Assembly: GCA_001570385.1 (NCBI GenBank)
Contig: BBYL01000017.1
Span: 124,001-188,000 of the forward strand
DNA: 64,000 nt
Direction of reading: 5' to 3'
DNA from: Microtetraspora glauca
Lineage (GTDB): Bacteria; Actinomycetota; Actinomycetes; Streptosporangiales; Streptosporangiaceae
Each line of letters begins with the position of its first letter. Position 1 is the stretch's first letter. Positions 7,928 to 15,171 of this stretch are shown here, in pieces. A program made the position numbers and the translations under genes. The notes beneath the pieces were generated by a model. It saw only the letters and a program-made list of their open reading frames with translations, had not been told where the DNA came from and did not search any database.

Positions 7928-9802
7928 ATGGCGGCACCGGTCACCGAACACCGCGGCATCCCCGCCGTCCGGCGGATTCCCCCGGGGATCAGGACTCCGG
8001 CCGCCATCGCCCTGGGCGTCCTCCTGCTCACCGACGCACTGCGCGTCTTCCTGCCCTCACTGATCACCCTGTACGGCAGGGCCGGCGACACCCCGCCGGA
8101 ACAGATGGGGATGTTCGCCGCCCTGTGGTTCGTCCTTCCCTTCGCCTCCGTGCCGGTCGCGCGGCTCACCGGAGCCCGCCCGATCCAGGTCTGCGGCGCG
8201 GTCGTCCTCGTCGCGGCCCGGCTCGGCCTGCAGGCGGCCGACGGCGGCGACCTCCAGCTCTACGTCTCCGCGACCGGCGTGTGCGCCGGCCTGGTCTTCC
8301 TGTACGGCACCGCCCGCACGGCCGCCCGGGAGGCGGTCCCGGTGGGCGTGGCGGCCGGACTGGCGATCTCCACCGTCGCGCACCTGATGCTCGACCGGAT
8401 GGACCTGGTCTGGCGGGACGGCCCGCTCCCCTGGCTCGCCGTCGTCGCCGTCTGCGCCGCCTTCCTGGCCTTCGTACGGCTCTCGCCCCCGTCGGACGAC
8501 CTCGCCCCCGCCGCCGTATGGTTCCTCGTCGGCCCCGTGCTCTTGATCGCGGGCATGACCTCGGGCGTCACCGCCTTCCCCGGCGGGATGTCGGAGCAGC
8601 ATTCGGCGGAGTTCGGCGTCGTCGCCATGGTGCTCCACGTCGTCGTCCTGTGCTGGGGCGTCGTCATCGCACGGACCGCCCAATGGGGCTGGTGGGCCGC
8701 GATCCTCCTGATCGCGACGTCGGCCTGGACCCTCGAGCCGTCCTCGCCGCTCTCCTTCGCCACCCCCCTGGCCCTGGGCGCGTGCCTGCGCTTCTCCGCG
8801 TGCGCCGCCACGCCCCCCGGCCGCCCTCCTCGCGGCGGCGTCGCCGTACTCGGCGGCATGGTGGTGTTCCTGGTCGCCACGTTCCTCTACTACGCGGCCT
8901 ACGACACGAACCTCGGCTTCCCCAACATGGTGATCCCGATCGCGGTGGCCGTGCTGGTGGCGGGTACGAGCGCGAAGGTCTCCTGGCGTCGCCCCCTCGT
9001 TCCCGCCGTGTGGCCGTACAGGAAGTGGCTGCCGACCGCCTTGATCCTGGGGCTGGTCACGGGGCTGTTCACCTGGCACCCGGACCCCGGCCAGCGCGAA
9101 GCGGCCCAGCCGGAGTTCACCTTGATCACGTACAACATCCGGATGGGATTCGGCCTCAAGGGCACCCTCGACCTCGACCGGATCGCCGACTGGGCCCGCG
9201 CCCAGCACCCGGACGTCGTACTGCTCAGCGAGGTGGACCGGGGGTGGCTCCTCAACGGCGGGCACGACGACCTGGCCCGGATCGCCGGGGGGCTCGGCAT
9301 GCGCTACTACTTCGCCCCGGCGGCCGACCCGCTGTGGGGCGACGCGCTGCTCACGAACCTTCCGGTCAAGGAGATCACCTCGCACGCTCTGGGGCGGCAC
9401 GACTACCCGACGGGTGCCCAGGCCCAGGCGATCGTGCTCACGGTCGGCGGCAAGGAGGTCGGGATCGTGAACAGCCACCTGCAGGCGCCGCCCGGCCAGG
9501 CCCCGGAGGTGGCGGAGATCGTACGGAACCTGGGCCGGCAGAACGGGACGACGCGGCCGGTGCTCCTCGCGGGAGACCTCAACACCACGCCGGACGACCC
9601 CGAGATGCGGGTCCTTTCGGCGGCCGGGCTGACCGACCCGCTGCTCGCACTCGGGAACCCGCCCACATCACCAGCCGACGATCCGGTCAAACGCATCGAC
9701 CACGTGCTGCTCACGCCGGGTTTGCGTGCGGTCGAGGCTCGGGTGCCGCGGGTCCCGTTCTCCGACCATCTCCCCATCGTCGTACGGCTCCGCCTCACCT
9801 GA
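7928..9802 (+). CDS. Polytopic membrane protein with C-terminal endonuclease/exonuclease/phosphatase (EEP) domain
   Basis: A 624-residue fusion. Residues 1 to about 390 hold many hydrophobic segments, roughly ten or more helices. From about 395 the protein has an EEP phosphoesterase fold: LITYNIRMGF, then VVLLSEVDRGW (metal-binding Glu), GDLNTTPDDPEM (about 548-559), RIDHVLL and FSDHLPIVV (catalytic Asp-His). The Asn, Glu, Asp and His residues expected for Mg-dependent phosphodiester hydrolysis are present. The ATG at 7928 follows an AGAGGAGAG site. Substrates could be nucleic acid, phospholipid or inositol phosphate; sequence alone does not decide. The catalytic domain follows the last helix directly, so its side of the membrane depends on the helix count. 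It stands alone between the ROK gene and the Rrf2 gene. Confidence 0.85.
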   Translation: MAAPVTEHRGIPAVRRIPPGIRTPAAIALGVLLLTDALRVFLPSLITLYGRAGDTPPEQMGMFAALWFVLPFASVPVARLTGARPIQVCGAVVLVAARLGLQAADGGDLQLYVSATGVCAGLVFLYGTARTAAREAVPVGVAAGLAISTVAHLMLDRMDLVWRDGPLPWLAVVAVCAAFLAFVRLSPPSDDLAPAAVWFLVGPVLLIAGMTSGVTAFPGGMSEQHSAEFGVVAMVLHVVVLCWGVVIARTAQWGWWAAILLIATSAWTLEPSSPLSFATPLALGACLRFSACAATPPGRPPRGGVAVLGGMVVFLVATFLYYAAYDTNLGFPNMVIPIAVAVLVAGTSAKVSWRRPLVPAVWPYRKWLPTALILGLVTGLFTWHPDPGQREAAQPEFTLITYNIRMGFGLKGTLDLDRIADWARAQHPDVVLLSEVDRGWLLNGGHDDLARIAGGLGMRYYFAPAADPLWGDALLTNLPVKEITSHALGRHDYPTGAQAQAIVLTVGGKEVGIVNSHLQAPPGQAPEVAEIVRNLGRQNGTTRPVLLAGDLNTTPDDPEMRVLSAAGLTDPLLALGNPPTSPADDPVKRIDHVLLTPGLRAVEARVPRVPFSDHLPIVVRLRLT

Positions 9803-9860
9803 CGGCGGATGACGTGAGGCGGCGTCGAACCACTGCCAACCAGGCGGGATAATCGACTAC

Positions 9861-10325
9861 ATGCGACTTTCTGCCCGTGTCGACTACGCCCTCCGTGCCG
9901 CCGCCGAGCTCGCCGCCGCGGGCGAGGGACCCACAACCGTGGGCGAGCTCGCCAAGGGTCAAGAGATGCCCCCCAAATACCTGGAGAACATTTTGCTCCA
10001 GATGCGCCGCGCGGGACTGGTTCGCGGTCAGCGCGGCCCGGAAGGTGGCTACGTCCTGGCCCGGCCCGCCGACCAGATCTCCCTCGCCGACGTGATCAGG
10101 GCCGTGGACGGGCCGCTGGCCAACGTCCGCGGTGAGCGGCCCGAACATGTGGGCTACACGGGCGCGGCCGAGGCGCTGCAGCAGGTGTGGATCGCGTTGC
10201 GCGCCAGCGAGCGGGCCATCCTCGAGGAGGTCACGCTGGAGCAGATCGCCAAGGGCGAGCTGCCGTCGAGGGTCACCGACCTCGCGTCCGACCCGTCCGC
10301 GTGGAACTCGCACACGCCGGTCTGA
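9861..10325 (+). CDS. Rrf2-family transcriptional regulator lacking cysteines
   Basis: A 154-residue winged-helix regulator beginning MRLSARVDYALRAAAELAA, the standard Rrf2 N-terminus. The recognition region is MPPKYLENILLQMRRAGLV and the wing is RGPEGGYVLARP. The three cysteines that bind the Fe-S cluster in IscR/NsrR/RsrR-type members are absent; the protein has no cysteine at all, so it cannot sense through a Cys-ligated cluster. It would be closer in kind to cluster-free members such as CymR. It is followed after one base by a DNA glycosylase gene, and the pair is almost certainly one transcript. What it senses and its targets are unknown. Confidence 0.9.
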   Translation: MRLSARVDYALRAAAELAAAGEGPTTVGELAKGQEMPPKYLENILLQMRRAGLVRGQRGPEGGYVLARPADQISLADVIRAVDGPLANVRGERPEHVGYTGAAEALQQVWIALRASERAILEEVTLEQIAKGELPSRVTDLASDPSAWNSHTPV

Positions 10326-10326
10326 C

Positions 10327-11112
10327 ATGCCCGAGGGCGACGCGGTCTACCGGGCGGCCAAGCGGCTGCGCCAGGCGCTCGACGGCCGGGTGCTCACCCG
10401 ATCGGACTTCCGGGTGCCCCGGCACGCCACGGCCGACCTGCGGGGCCGCGCCGTCCTCGAAACCGTCTCCCGCGGCAAGCACCTGCTCACCCGCGTGGAG
10501 GGCGATCTCACGATCCACACGCACCTGCGGATGGACGGCTCCTGGCGGGTCGTCCCCGCGAACCGGCCCGCACCGCGCGGCGACGTCGTACGGCTGATCC
10601 TCGCCAACGCGCGATGGCAGGCCATCGGGACGAGGCTGGGCGTCGTCGATCTGCTGCGCGGCGACCAGGAGGACCGCGTCGTCGGCCATCTCGGGCCCGA
10701 CCTTCTCGGCCCCGACTGGGACGCGGCGGCGGCGATACGGAATCTGCGCGAGGCGCCGGAGACGACCATCGGGGAGGCGCTGCTCGACCAGCGGAACCTG
10801 GCGGGGATCGGCACGATCTGGAGGGCCGAGACGCTGTTTCTCGCGCGTCTGTCGCCGTGGCGGGTGGTCGGATCCATGTCGGCGGACGAACTGGAAGGCG
10901 TGGTGACGCTCGCTCACCGGCTCATGGAGGCGAGCAAGGACGCTCCGGCTCCGGTCACCACGGGCGACTCTCGGCCAGGACGGGCGTTCTTTGTGTACGG
11001 CAGGGCACGCCGCCCCTGCCGGCGTTGCGGGAACCCGGTCAGCGGTGGGGAACTCGGGCCGCAGCCCTATGAACGATTGATCTATTGGTGTCGCGCCTGC
11101 CAGGGAGGCTAG
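10327..11112 (+). CDS. nei2: Fpg/Nei-family DNA glycosylase (Nei2-like)
   Basis: A base-excision-repair glycosylase/AP lyase of 261 residues. It begins [14 protein letters not shown]; after Met removal Pro2 is the nucleophile and Glu3 assists, and a Leu rather than a Phe/Tyr pattern after the N-terminus suits the Nei rather than the Fpg branch. Further signs are [20 protein letters not shown] and the helix-two-turn-helix [17 protein letters not shown]. The C-terminus carries a zinc finger (CRRC with CRAC 20 residues later). It should remove oxidised pyrimidines. The start lies one base after the Rrf2 stop. Its TAG stop shares the tetranucleotide CTAG with the stop of clgR on the other strand. 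Confidence 0.92.
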   Translation: MPEGDAVYRAAKRLRQALDGRVLTRSDFRVPRHATADLRGRAVLETVSRGKHLLTRVEGDLTIHTHLRMDGSWRVVPANRPAPRGDVVRLILANARWQAIGTRLGVVDLLRGDQEDRVVGHLGPDLLGPDWDAAAAIRNLREAPETTIGEALLDQRNLAGIGTIWRAETLFLARLSPWRVVGSMSADELEGVVTLAHRLMEASKDAPAPVTTGDSRPGRAFFVYGRARRPCRRCGNPVSGGELGPQPYERLIYWCRACQGG

Positions 11113-11474
11113 GCGGCGACCATGTCCTTGACCTCGGGAAAACCGTCGAACTCGGGACCGGGAAGGCCACCGGGAACGGTCTCCGGAATCGGCAGCCGCT
11201 CGTGCTCGGGCACGTCGGCAAGGACCGGGGCATGCTGGAGCTCGGCGAGCGCGAACTGGTCGGAGACCTCGCGCAGCACCTGCGACAGCGGAACACCGAG
11301 GGCGCCGCAAATCGAGGCGAGCAGCTCGGAGGACGCCTCCTTCTGACCGCGCTCAACCTCGGACAGGTAGCCGAGTGAGACACGCGCCAGGGTGGAGACC
11401 TCACGCAGGGTGCGGTTCTGCCGCACCCGCAGCCGCCGCAGCACATCACCGAGCAGCTGACGCAGCAGGACCAT
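11109..11474 (-). CDS. clgR: ClgR-type transcriptional activator of clp genes
   Basis: A 121-residue XRE-type helix-turn-helix regulator. The segment [21 protein letters not shown], split here only by context, is followed by [20 protein letters not shown] and [18 protein letters not shown], the ClgR signature. The protein ends VKDMVAA; ClgR of Streptomyces ends in Ala-Ala and is degraded by the ClpP protease it activates, so this tail is probably a degron. I choose the ATG at 11474, preceded by GGGAGGGAG; an open frame extends further but is not conserved in character. It is last in the ftsK-to-clgR block. Expected targets are clpP and other stress proteolysis genes. Confidence 0.9.
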   Translation of the reverse strand: MVLLRQLLGDVLRRLRVRQNRTLREVSTLARVSLGYLSEVERGQKEASSELLASICGALGVPLSQVLREVSDQFALAELQHAPVLADVPEHERLPIPETVPGGLPGPEFDGFPEVKDMVAA

Positions 11475-11536
11475 CTGTCGCTCCCTCCCGAGCGCAGGCG
11501 TCTTCACGGCGCTCCGCGTGGTCGGTTCGTATCGCC

Positions 11537-11549
11537 CGTTCTTCGAACG
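11537..11549. promoter_or_regulatory. Possible ClgR self-binding site
   Basis: CGTTC-TTC-GAACG is a short dyad 63 bases upstream of the clgR start, within a region rich in GTTCG and CGAAC words. It resembles the GTTCG/CGAAC arms of published ClgR boxes only loosely. Confidence 0.25.
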
Positions 11550-11727
11550 CCCTTCGTACATAGTCCTCGCCGTCATCATTGGTTCGTTCGGCCCTTTCCC
11601 CGGCCGCTTTCCGGACTTGCTCCTCGCCGATGGCTCACGGACCTCACTCACAGCTCCACCGTACCCGTATCGAGCGACACCGCGGCAGACCGTGGCGAGC
11701 ATGTTCGCTGGTGACGTAACGCGGTAA

Positions 11728-12225
11728 TCACCCCGATTGTTCCCCCAAATTTGCCTCTAGCACACCTCTCAGCAGCTCCAAGGCCTCCTTGGCCGTGGCG
11801 TCGCGGATGTGCTCCCTGGACCCGGTCAACATCAGATCCCGGTGCCAGACGCGGGCTCGCGGACCGCAGACGGCGGCGTGGACGGTGCCGACCGGCTTTC
11901 CGTCCTGCGTGTCGGGGCCGGCCACCCCCGTGACGGCCAGGCCGTAGTCGGCCTCCGCCAGGTCGCGGACCCCCTTGGCCATGGCGGCGGCGACATCCGC
12001 ATGCACGGCGCCCTCCCGCTCCAGCAGGTCGGCGGGAACCCCGAGCAATTTGATCTTCAATTCGGTCGCATAGGCGATCACACCGCCGCGGAAGGCGGCG
12101 GAGGCGCCCATCGGGTCGGTCAGCGCGGCCCCGATCAGGCCGCCCGTCAGCGACTCGGCCACCGAGACGGTGGCCCCCTGCCGGACCAGCAGTGAGAGGA
12201 TCTGCGCTGCGGCGGAGCCCTTCAC
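11728..12225 (-). CDS. pncC: CinA C-terminal domain protein (nicotinamide-nucleotide amidohydrolase, PncC-like)
   Basis: A 165-residue stand-alone CinA/PncC domain. The family deamidates NMN to nicotinate mononucleotide in the pyridine nucleotide salvage cycle. The family signature [16 protein letters not shown] (about 20-35, with the candidate catalytic Ser25) is followed by [19 protein letters not shown] and [22 protein letters not shown]. The GTG at 12225 overlaps the pgsA stop as GTGA. The frame continues upstream, but that part only mirrors pgsA. The position between pgsA and clgR is conserved in actinobacteria. The nucleotidyl-binding N-terminal CinA half is absent, as usual for PncC. 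Confidence 0.93.
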   Translation of the reverse strand: MKGSAAAQILSLLVRQGATVSVAESLTGGLIGAALTDPMGASAAFRGGVIAYATELKIKLLGVPADLLEREGAVHADVAAAMAKGVRDLAEADYGLAVTGVAGPDTQDGKPVGTVHAAVCGPRARVWHRDLMLTGSREHIRDATAKEALELLRGVLEANLGEQSG

Positions 12226-12878
12226 TCGGCGCGCGACCTCCTCGCCACCTGGCGCAGCCGGACCGCCCGGACCACGTAGTCGACGCCCGTGCCGACCGTG
12301 ACGGCGATCGCGAGTCCCATCAGCAGCCACCGGATCAGGTCGGGTGCCTGCGGCAGGATGTAGAGCGCGATGGCCACGATCTGCAGAACGGTCTTCACCT
12401 TCCCGCCATAGCTGGCCGGAATCACGCCGTGCCGGATGACCAAGAACCGCAGCAGGGTCACCCCCGCCTCCCTGGCGATGATCACGATGGTGACCCACCA
12501 GGGGATCTCGCCGAGGATCGACAGGCTCACCAGCGCGGCCCCGATGAGGGCCTTGTCGGCGATCGGGTCGGCGATCTTCCCGAAATCGGTGATCAAGCCG
12601 TACCTGCGGGCCAGCCACCCGTCGAGCTGGTCGGTGAGCGAGGCGATGAGGAAGACCGCGAGGGCGCCGTACCTCCAGCCCTGGCCGTCCATGAAGAGGA
12701 ACACCGTGAAGACCGGGACGATCGCCAGCCGGACGATGGTCAGCGCGTTCGCGATGTTCCAGGTGCTGACAAGGCGAGCGGGAGCCTCGGCCGGCTCGGC
12801 GGTCCGGGACGCCGGCGGCTCCGGAACGATCTCCGGCGAGCTCGCCGCGGTCACCGGCGGCTCGCTGCGCTCGGTCAT
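12222..12878 (-). CDS. pgsA: CDP-diacylglycerol-glycerol-3-phosphate 3-phosphatidyltransferase
   Basis: A 218-residue membrane enzyme of the CDP-alcohol phosphotransferase family. It makes phosphatidylglycerol phosphate from CDP-diacylglycerol, the first committed step to phosphatidylglycerol and cardiolipin. The family motif is intact: [15 protein letters not shown] followed by KIADPIADK, giving D-G-x2-A-R-x8-G-x3-D-x3-D. The first 35 residues are polar and variable (Pro/Ala/Glu-rich), then [17 protein letters not shown] starts the membrane domain. The ATG overlaps the rimO stop (ATGA) and the stop overlaps the pncC start (GTGA), so three genes are translationally coupled. A related PIS-type synthase is possible, but length and locus favour PgsA. 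Confidence 0.92.
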   Translation of the reverse strand: MTERSEPPVTAASSPEIVPEPPASRTAEPAEAPARLVSTWNIANALTIVRLAIVPVFTVFLFMDGQGWRYGALAVFLIASLTDQLDGWLARRYGLITDFGKIADPIADKALIGAALVSLSILGEIPWWVTIVIIAREAGVTLLRFLVIRHGVIPASYGGKVKTVLQIVAIALYILPQAPDLIRWLLMGLAIAVTVGTGVDYVVRAVRLRQVARRSRAE

Positions 12879-14284
12879 GGACCGGCCTTGATCCGGGCGA
12901 TCAGGTCAACCCCCTCCGAATCGACGGCGACGGCCGGGACGATCTGCCCGGGCACCAGGCCGATGCCCTGGACGGTGACCGAACCGTCGACCTCAGGCCC
13001 CTGGTGGGCGGCGCGTCCCTCGTAGCCGCCGTCGCCCAGATCCTCCTCGATGAGGACCTCGAGGTCGGTGCCGATGCGCTCCTCCGCCCGCTGGGCGACG
13101 AGCTCCTCGGCCAGCTCGGACAGCGCGGCGACCCGCTCGTCCACGATCTCCTGGTCGAGCTTGCCGTCGAAGGACGCCGCCTCGGTGCCCTCCTCGTCGG
13201 AGTAGCCGAAGACGCCGATCACATCGAGCCTGGCCTCCTCGAGGAAGGCGACCAGCTCGTCGAAGTGCTCCTGGGTCTCGCCGGGGAAGCCGACGATGAA
13301 GTTGGAGCGCACGCCCGCCTCGGGGGCGCGCTCGCGGATCTGCTCCAGCAGGTCGAGGAACCGCCGGGGATCGCCGAACCGCCGCATCCGCCGCAGCACC
13401 GGCCCGCTGGCGTGCTGGAACGACAGGTCGAAGTACGGCGCCACGCCCTCGGTCGAGGCGATCACGTCCAGGAGGCCGGGCCGCAGCTCGGCCGGCTGGA
13501 GGTAGCTGACCCGGACCCGCTCGATGCCGTCGGTCGCGGCCAGCTTGGGCAGCAGCGCCTCCAGCGCCCTCAGGTCGCCCAGGTCCTTGCCGTACGACGT
13601 GGAGTTCTCGCTGACCAGCACGAGCTCCCTGACGCCCTGCTCGGCCAGCCAGCGGGCCTCCGCGAGCAGGTCCTCGGGACTCCTGGAGACGTACGCGCCA
13701 CGAAAGGCGGGGATGGCGCAGAAGCTGCACCGCCGGTCGCAGCCGGAGGCGAGCTTCAGCGAGGCCACCGGGCCGCCGCTCAGCCGCTTGCGCAGCGTGC
13801 GCGGGCCGCTGGCGGGGGCCAGACCCTCGGGCAGGTCACCGCCGTGCCCCGGGATCTGGGCCCGCGCCTGCTGCCGCTCGACAGGGCTGATCGGCAGCAG
13901 GAGCCGGCGGTCGCGCGGCGTGTGCGGCTTCAGCGCACGACCGGCCACCACGTCGTCGAGTCGCTCCCCGATCGAGGCGTAGTCGTCGAAGGAGATCACC
14001 GCGGCGGCCTCGGGAAGCGCGTCGGCGAGCTGGTCGCCGTAGCGCTCGGCCATGCATCCGGCGGCCACGACCTTGGCGCCGGAGTCCGCGGCCGCCAGCA
14101 GCGTGTCGATCGAATCCTTCTTCGCCGAATCGATGAAGCCACAGGTGTTGACGACGATGACGTCGGGCGTGTCATCGCCCATCTGCCAGCCGGCGGCTTC
14201 GAGACGCGCGGCCAGCTCTTCCGAGTCGACCTCGTTGCGCGCGCAACCCAAGGTGACCAGCGATACGGTTCGGCGAGAAGACAT
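12875..14284 (-). CDS. rimO: Ribosomal protein S12 methylthiotransferase RimO
   Basis: A radical-SAM enzyme of 469 residues that methylthiolates an aspartate of ribosomal protein S12. The N-terminal UPF0004 cluster ligands are Cys14 ([11 protein letters not shown]), Cys48 ([11 protein letters not shown]) and Cys77 ([11 protein letters not shown]). The radical-SAM triad is Cys182, Cys186 and Cys189 in [18 protein letters not shown]-terminal TRAM domain ([31 protein letters not shown]) ends the protein. The ATG at 14284 has no clear ribosome-binding site but has TACCGT a few bases upstream, so a very short leader is likely. It overlaps pgsA by four bases. All catalytic cysteines are present. 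Confidence 0.96.
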   Translation of the reverse strand: MSSRRTVSLVTLGCARNEVDSEELAARLEAAGWQMGDDTPDVIVVNTCGFIDSAKKDSIDTLLAAADSGAKVVAAGCMAERYGDQLADALPEAAAVISFDDYASIGERLDDVVAGRALKPHTPRDRRLLLPISPVERQQARAQIPGHGGDLPEGLAPASGPRTLRKRLSGGPVASLKLASGCDRRCSFCAIPAFRGAYVSRSPEDLLAEARWLAEQGVRELVLVSENSTSYGKDLGDLRALEALLPKLAATDGIERVRVSYLQPAELRPGLLDVIASTEGVAPYFDLSFQHASGPVLRRMRRFGDPRRFLDLLEQIRERAPEAGVRSNFIVGFPGETQEHFDELVAFLEEARLDVIGVFGYSDEEGTEAASFDGKLDQEIVDERVAALSELAEELVAQRAEERIGTDLEVLIEEDLGDGGYEGRAAHQGPEVDGSVTVQGIGLVPGQIVPAVAVDSEGVDLIARIKAGP

Positions 14285-14313
14285 GATGAAACTACGGTAT
14301 CGGGAGTCGGGCC

Positions 14314-15042
14314 CTAGCGGGGACCCGGGACTCCCGCCCCGTAGGTTCGCCGCAGCGTCTCCCCCTTCTTGCCGGGCGTGCCGAGGTCCTTGCCGTTGAC
14401 TTCGAGGCGGACGGCGCCCGCGTCGCCGAAGACGACTTTGACCTGGTCACGAGCCTTCCAGGTGGAGGTCTCCCCTCGCGCCACGGTGCCCTGGAAGAGC
14501 TGGCGCCCCGCCCCGTCCCTGACGGTGATCCAGGACGACCTCTTTCCGATGACCTTGAGGACGACCATGTCGCCCTTCGCCTTCGCGGCGTCGTGCTCGG
14601 AGGCCCGTCCCGCCGCGGGCGCGCGCCCGCTGTGGGCCGCCGTCTCCCGCACCGGGTCGCCGGAACCGCCGATCAGCCGGACGATCCCGAACACCGCGGC
14701 GACCACCAGCGCGATCGCGAGCGCCATGGTCCAGTTGGGCGCCTTGCGCCCGCGTCCCCCGAGTGAGCGTCCCGCCTTGAAGACGCTCGCGGCGCGTACC
14801 GGCATGACGGACCCGCCGCGGAGTTCGTCGTACTGCCGGACCATCACCTCGGGATCGAGCCCGACCGCCCTGGAGATCGCGCGCAGATGCCCGCGCACGT
14901 AGAAGTCGCCTCCGCAGAGCGAGAAGTCGTCCCGCTCCATTGCCTCGATTATGGTCTCGCGTATGCGCGTGCGCTGGCTGAGCTGACTCACCGTCATGCC
15001 CGCCCGCTCCCGCGCCTCCGCCAGAGCTTCGCCAATGCTCAT
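14314..15042 (-). CDS. rodZ: RodZ-like helix-turn-helix membrane protein
   Basis: A 242-residue protein with a cytoplasmic RodZ-type helix-turn-helix ([20 protein letters not shown], then [20 protein letters not shown] and [15 protein letters not shown]), one membrane helix around residues 105-125 ([18 protein letters not shown]), a polar linker, and an extracellular DUF4115 beta domain ([19 protein letters not shown]). RodZ links the cytoskeleton to wall synthesis in rods; in mycelial actinomycetes the role is less clear. The start ATG at 15042 has GGGGGA upstream. It lies between ftsK and rimO, the usual actinobacterial order. Confidence 0.88.
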   Translation of the reverse strand: MSIGEALAEARERAGMTVSQLSQRTRIRETIIEAMERDDFSLCGGDFYVRGHLRAISRAVGLDPEVMVRQYDELRGGSVMPVRAASVFKAGRSLGGRGRKAPNWTMALAIALVVAAVFGIVRLIGGSGDPVRETAAHSGRAPAAGRASEHDAAKAKGDMVVLKVIGKRSSWITVRDGAGRQLFQGTVARGETSTWKARDQVKVVFGDAGAVRLEVNGKDLGTPGKKGETLRRTYGAGVPGPR

Positions 15043-15171
15043 AGCTCACGTCCCCCGAAACGGCTACGCCCGGAACTATCACCCGTCAGCGACGTTGCGT
15101 AGTTGGTCCCATTCAATCAGTAGCCGATCCGAGACGGCGAAGCAGGGGCACCCCCCACCGTAGTGTCGCGG

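Noticed and set aside
12226-12618. N-terminal extension giving a full-length CinA
   Set aside because: The extra residues are the mirror of pgsA and carry no CinA nucleotide-binding domain; the GTG in the GTGA overlap is the natural start.
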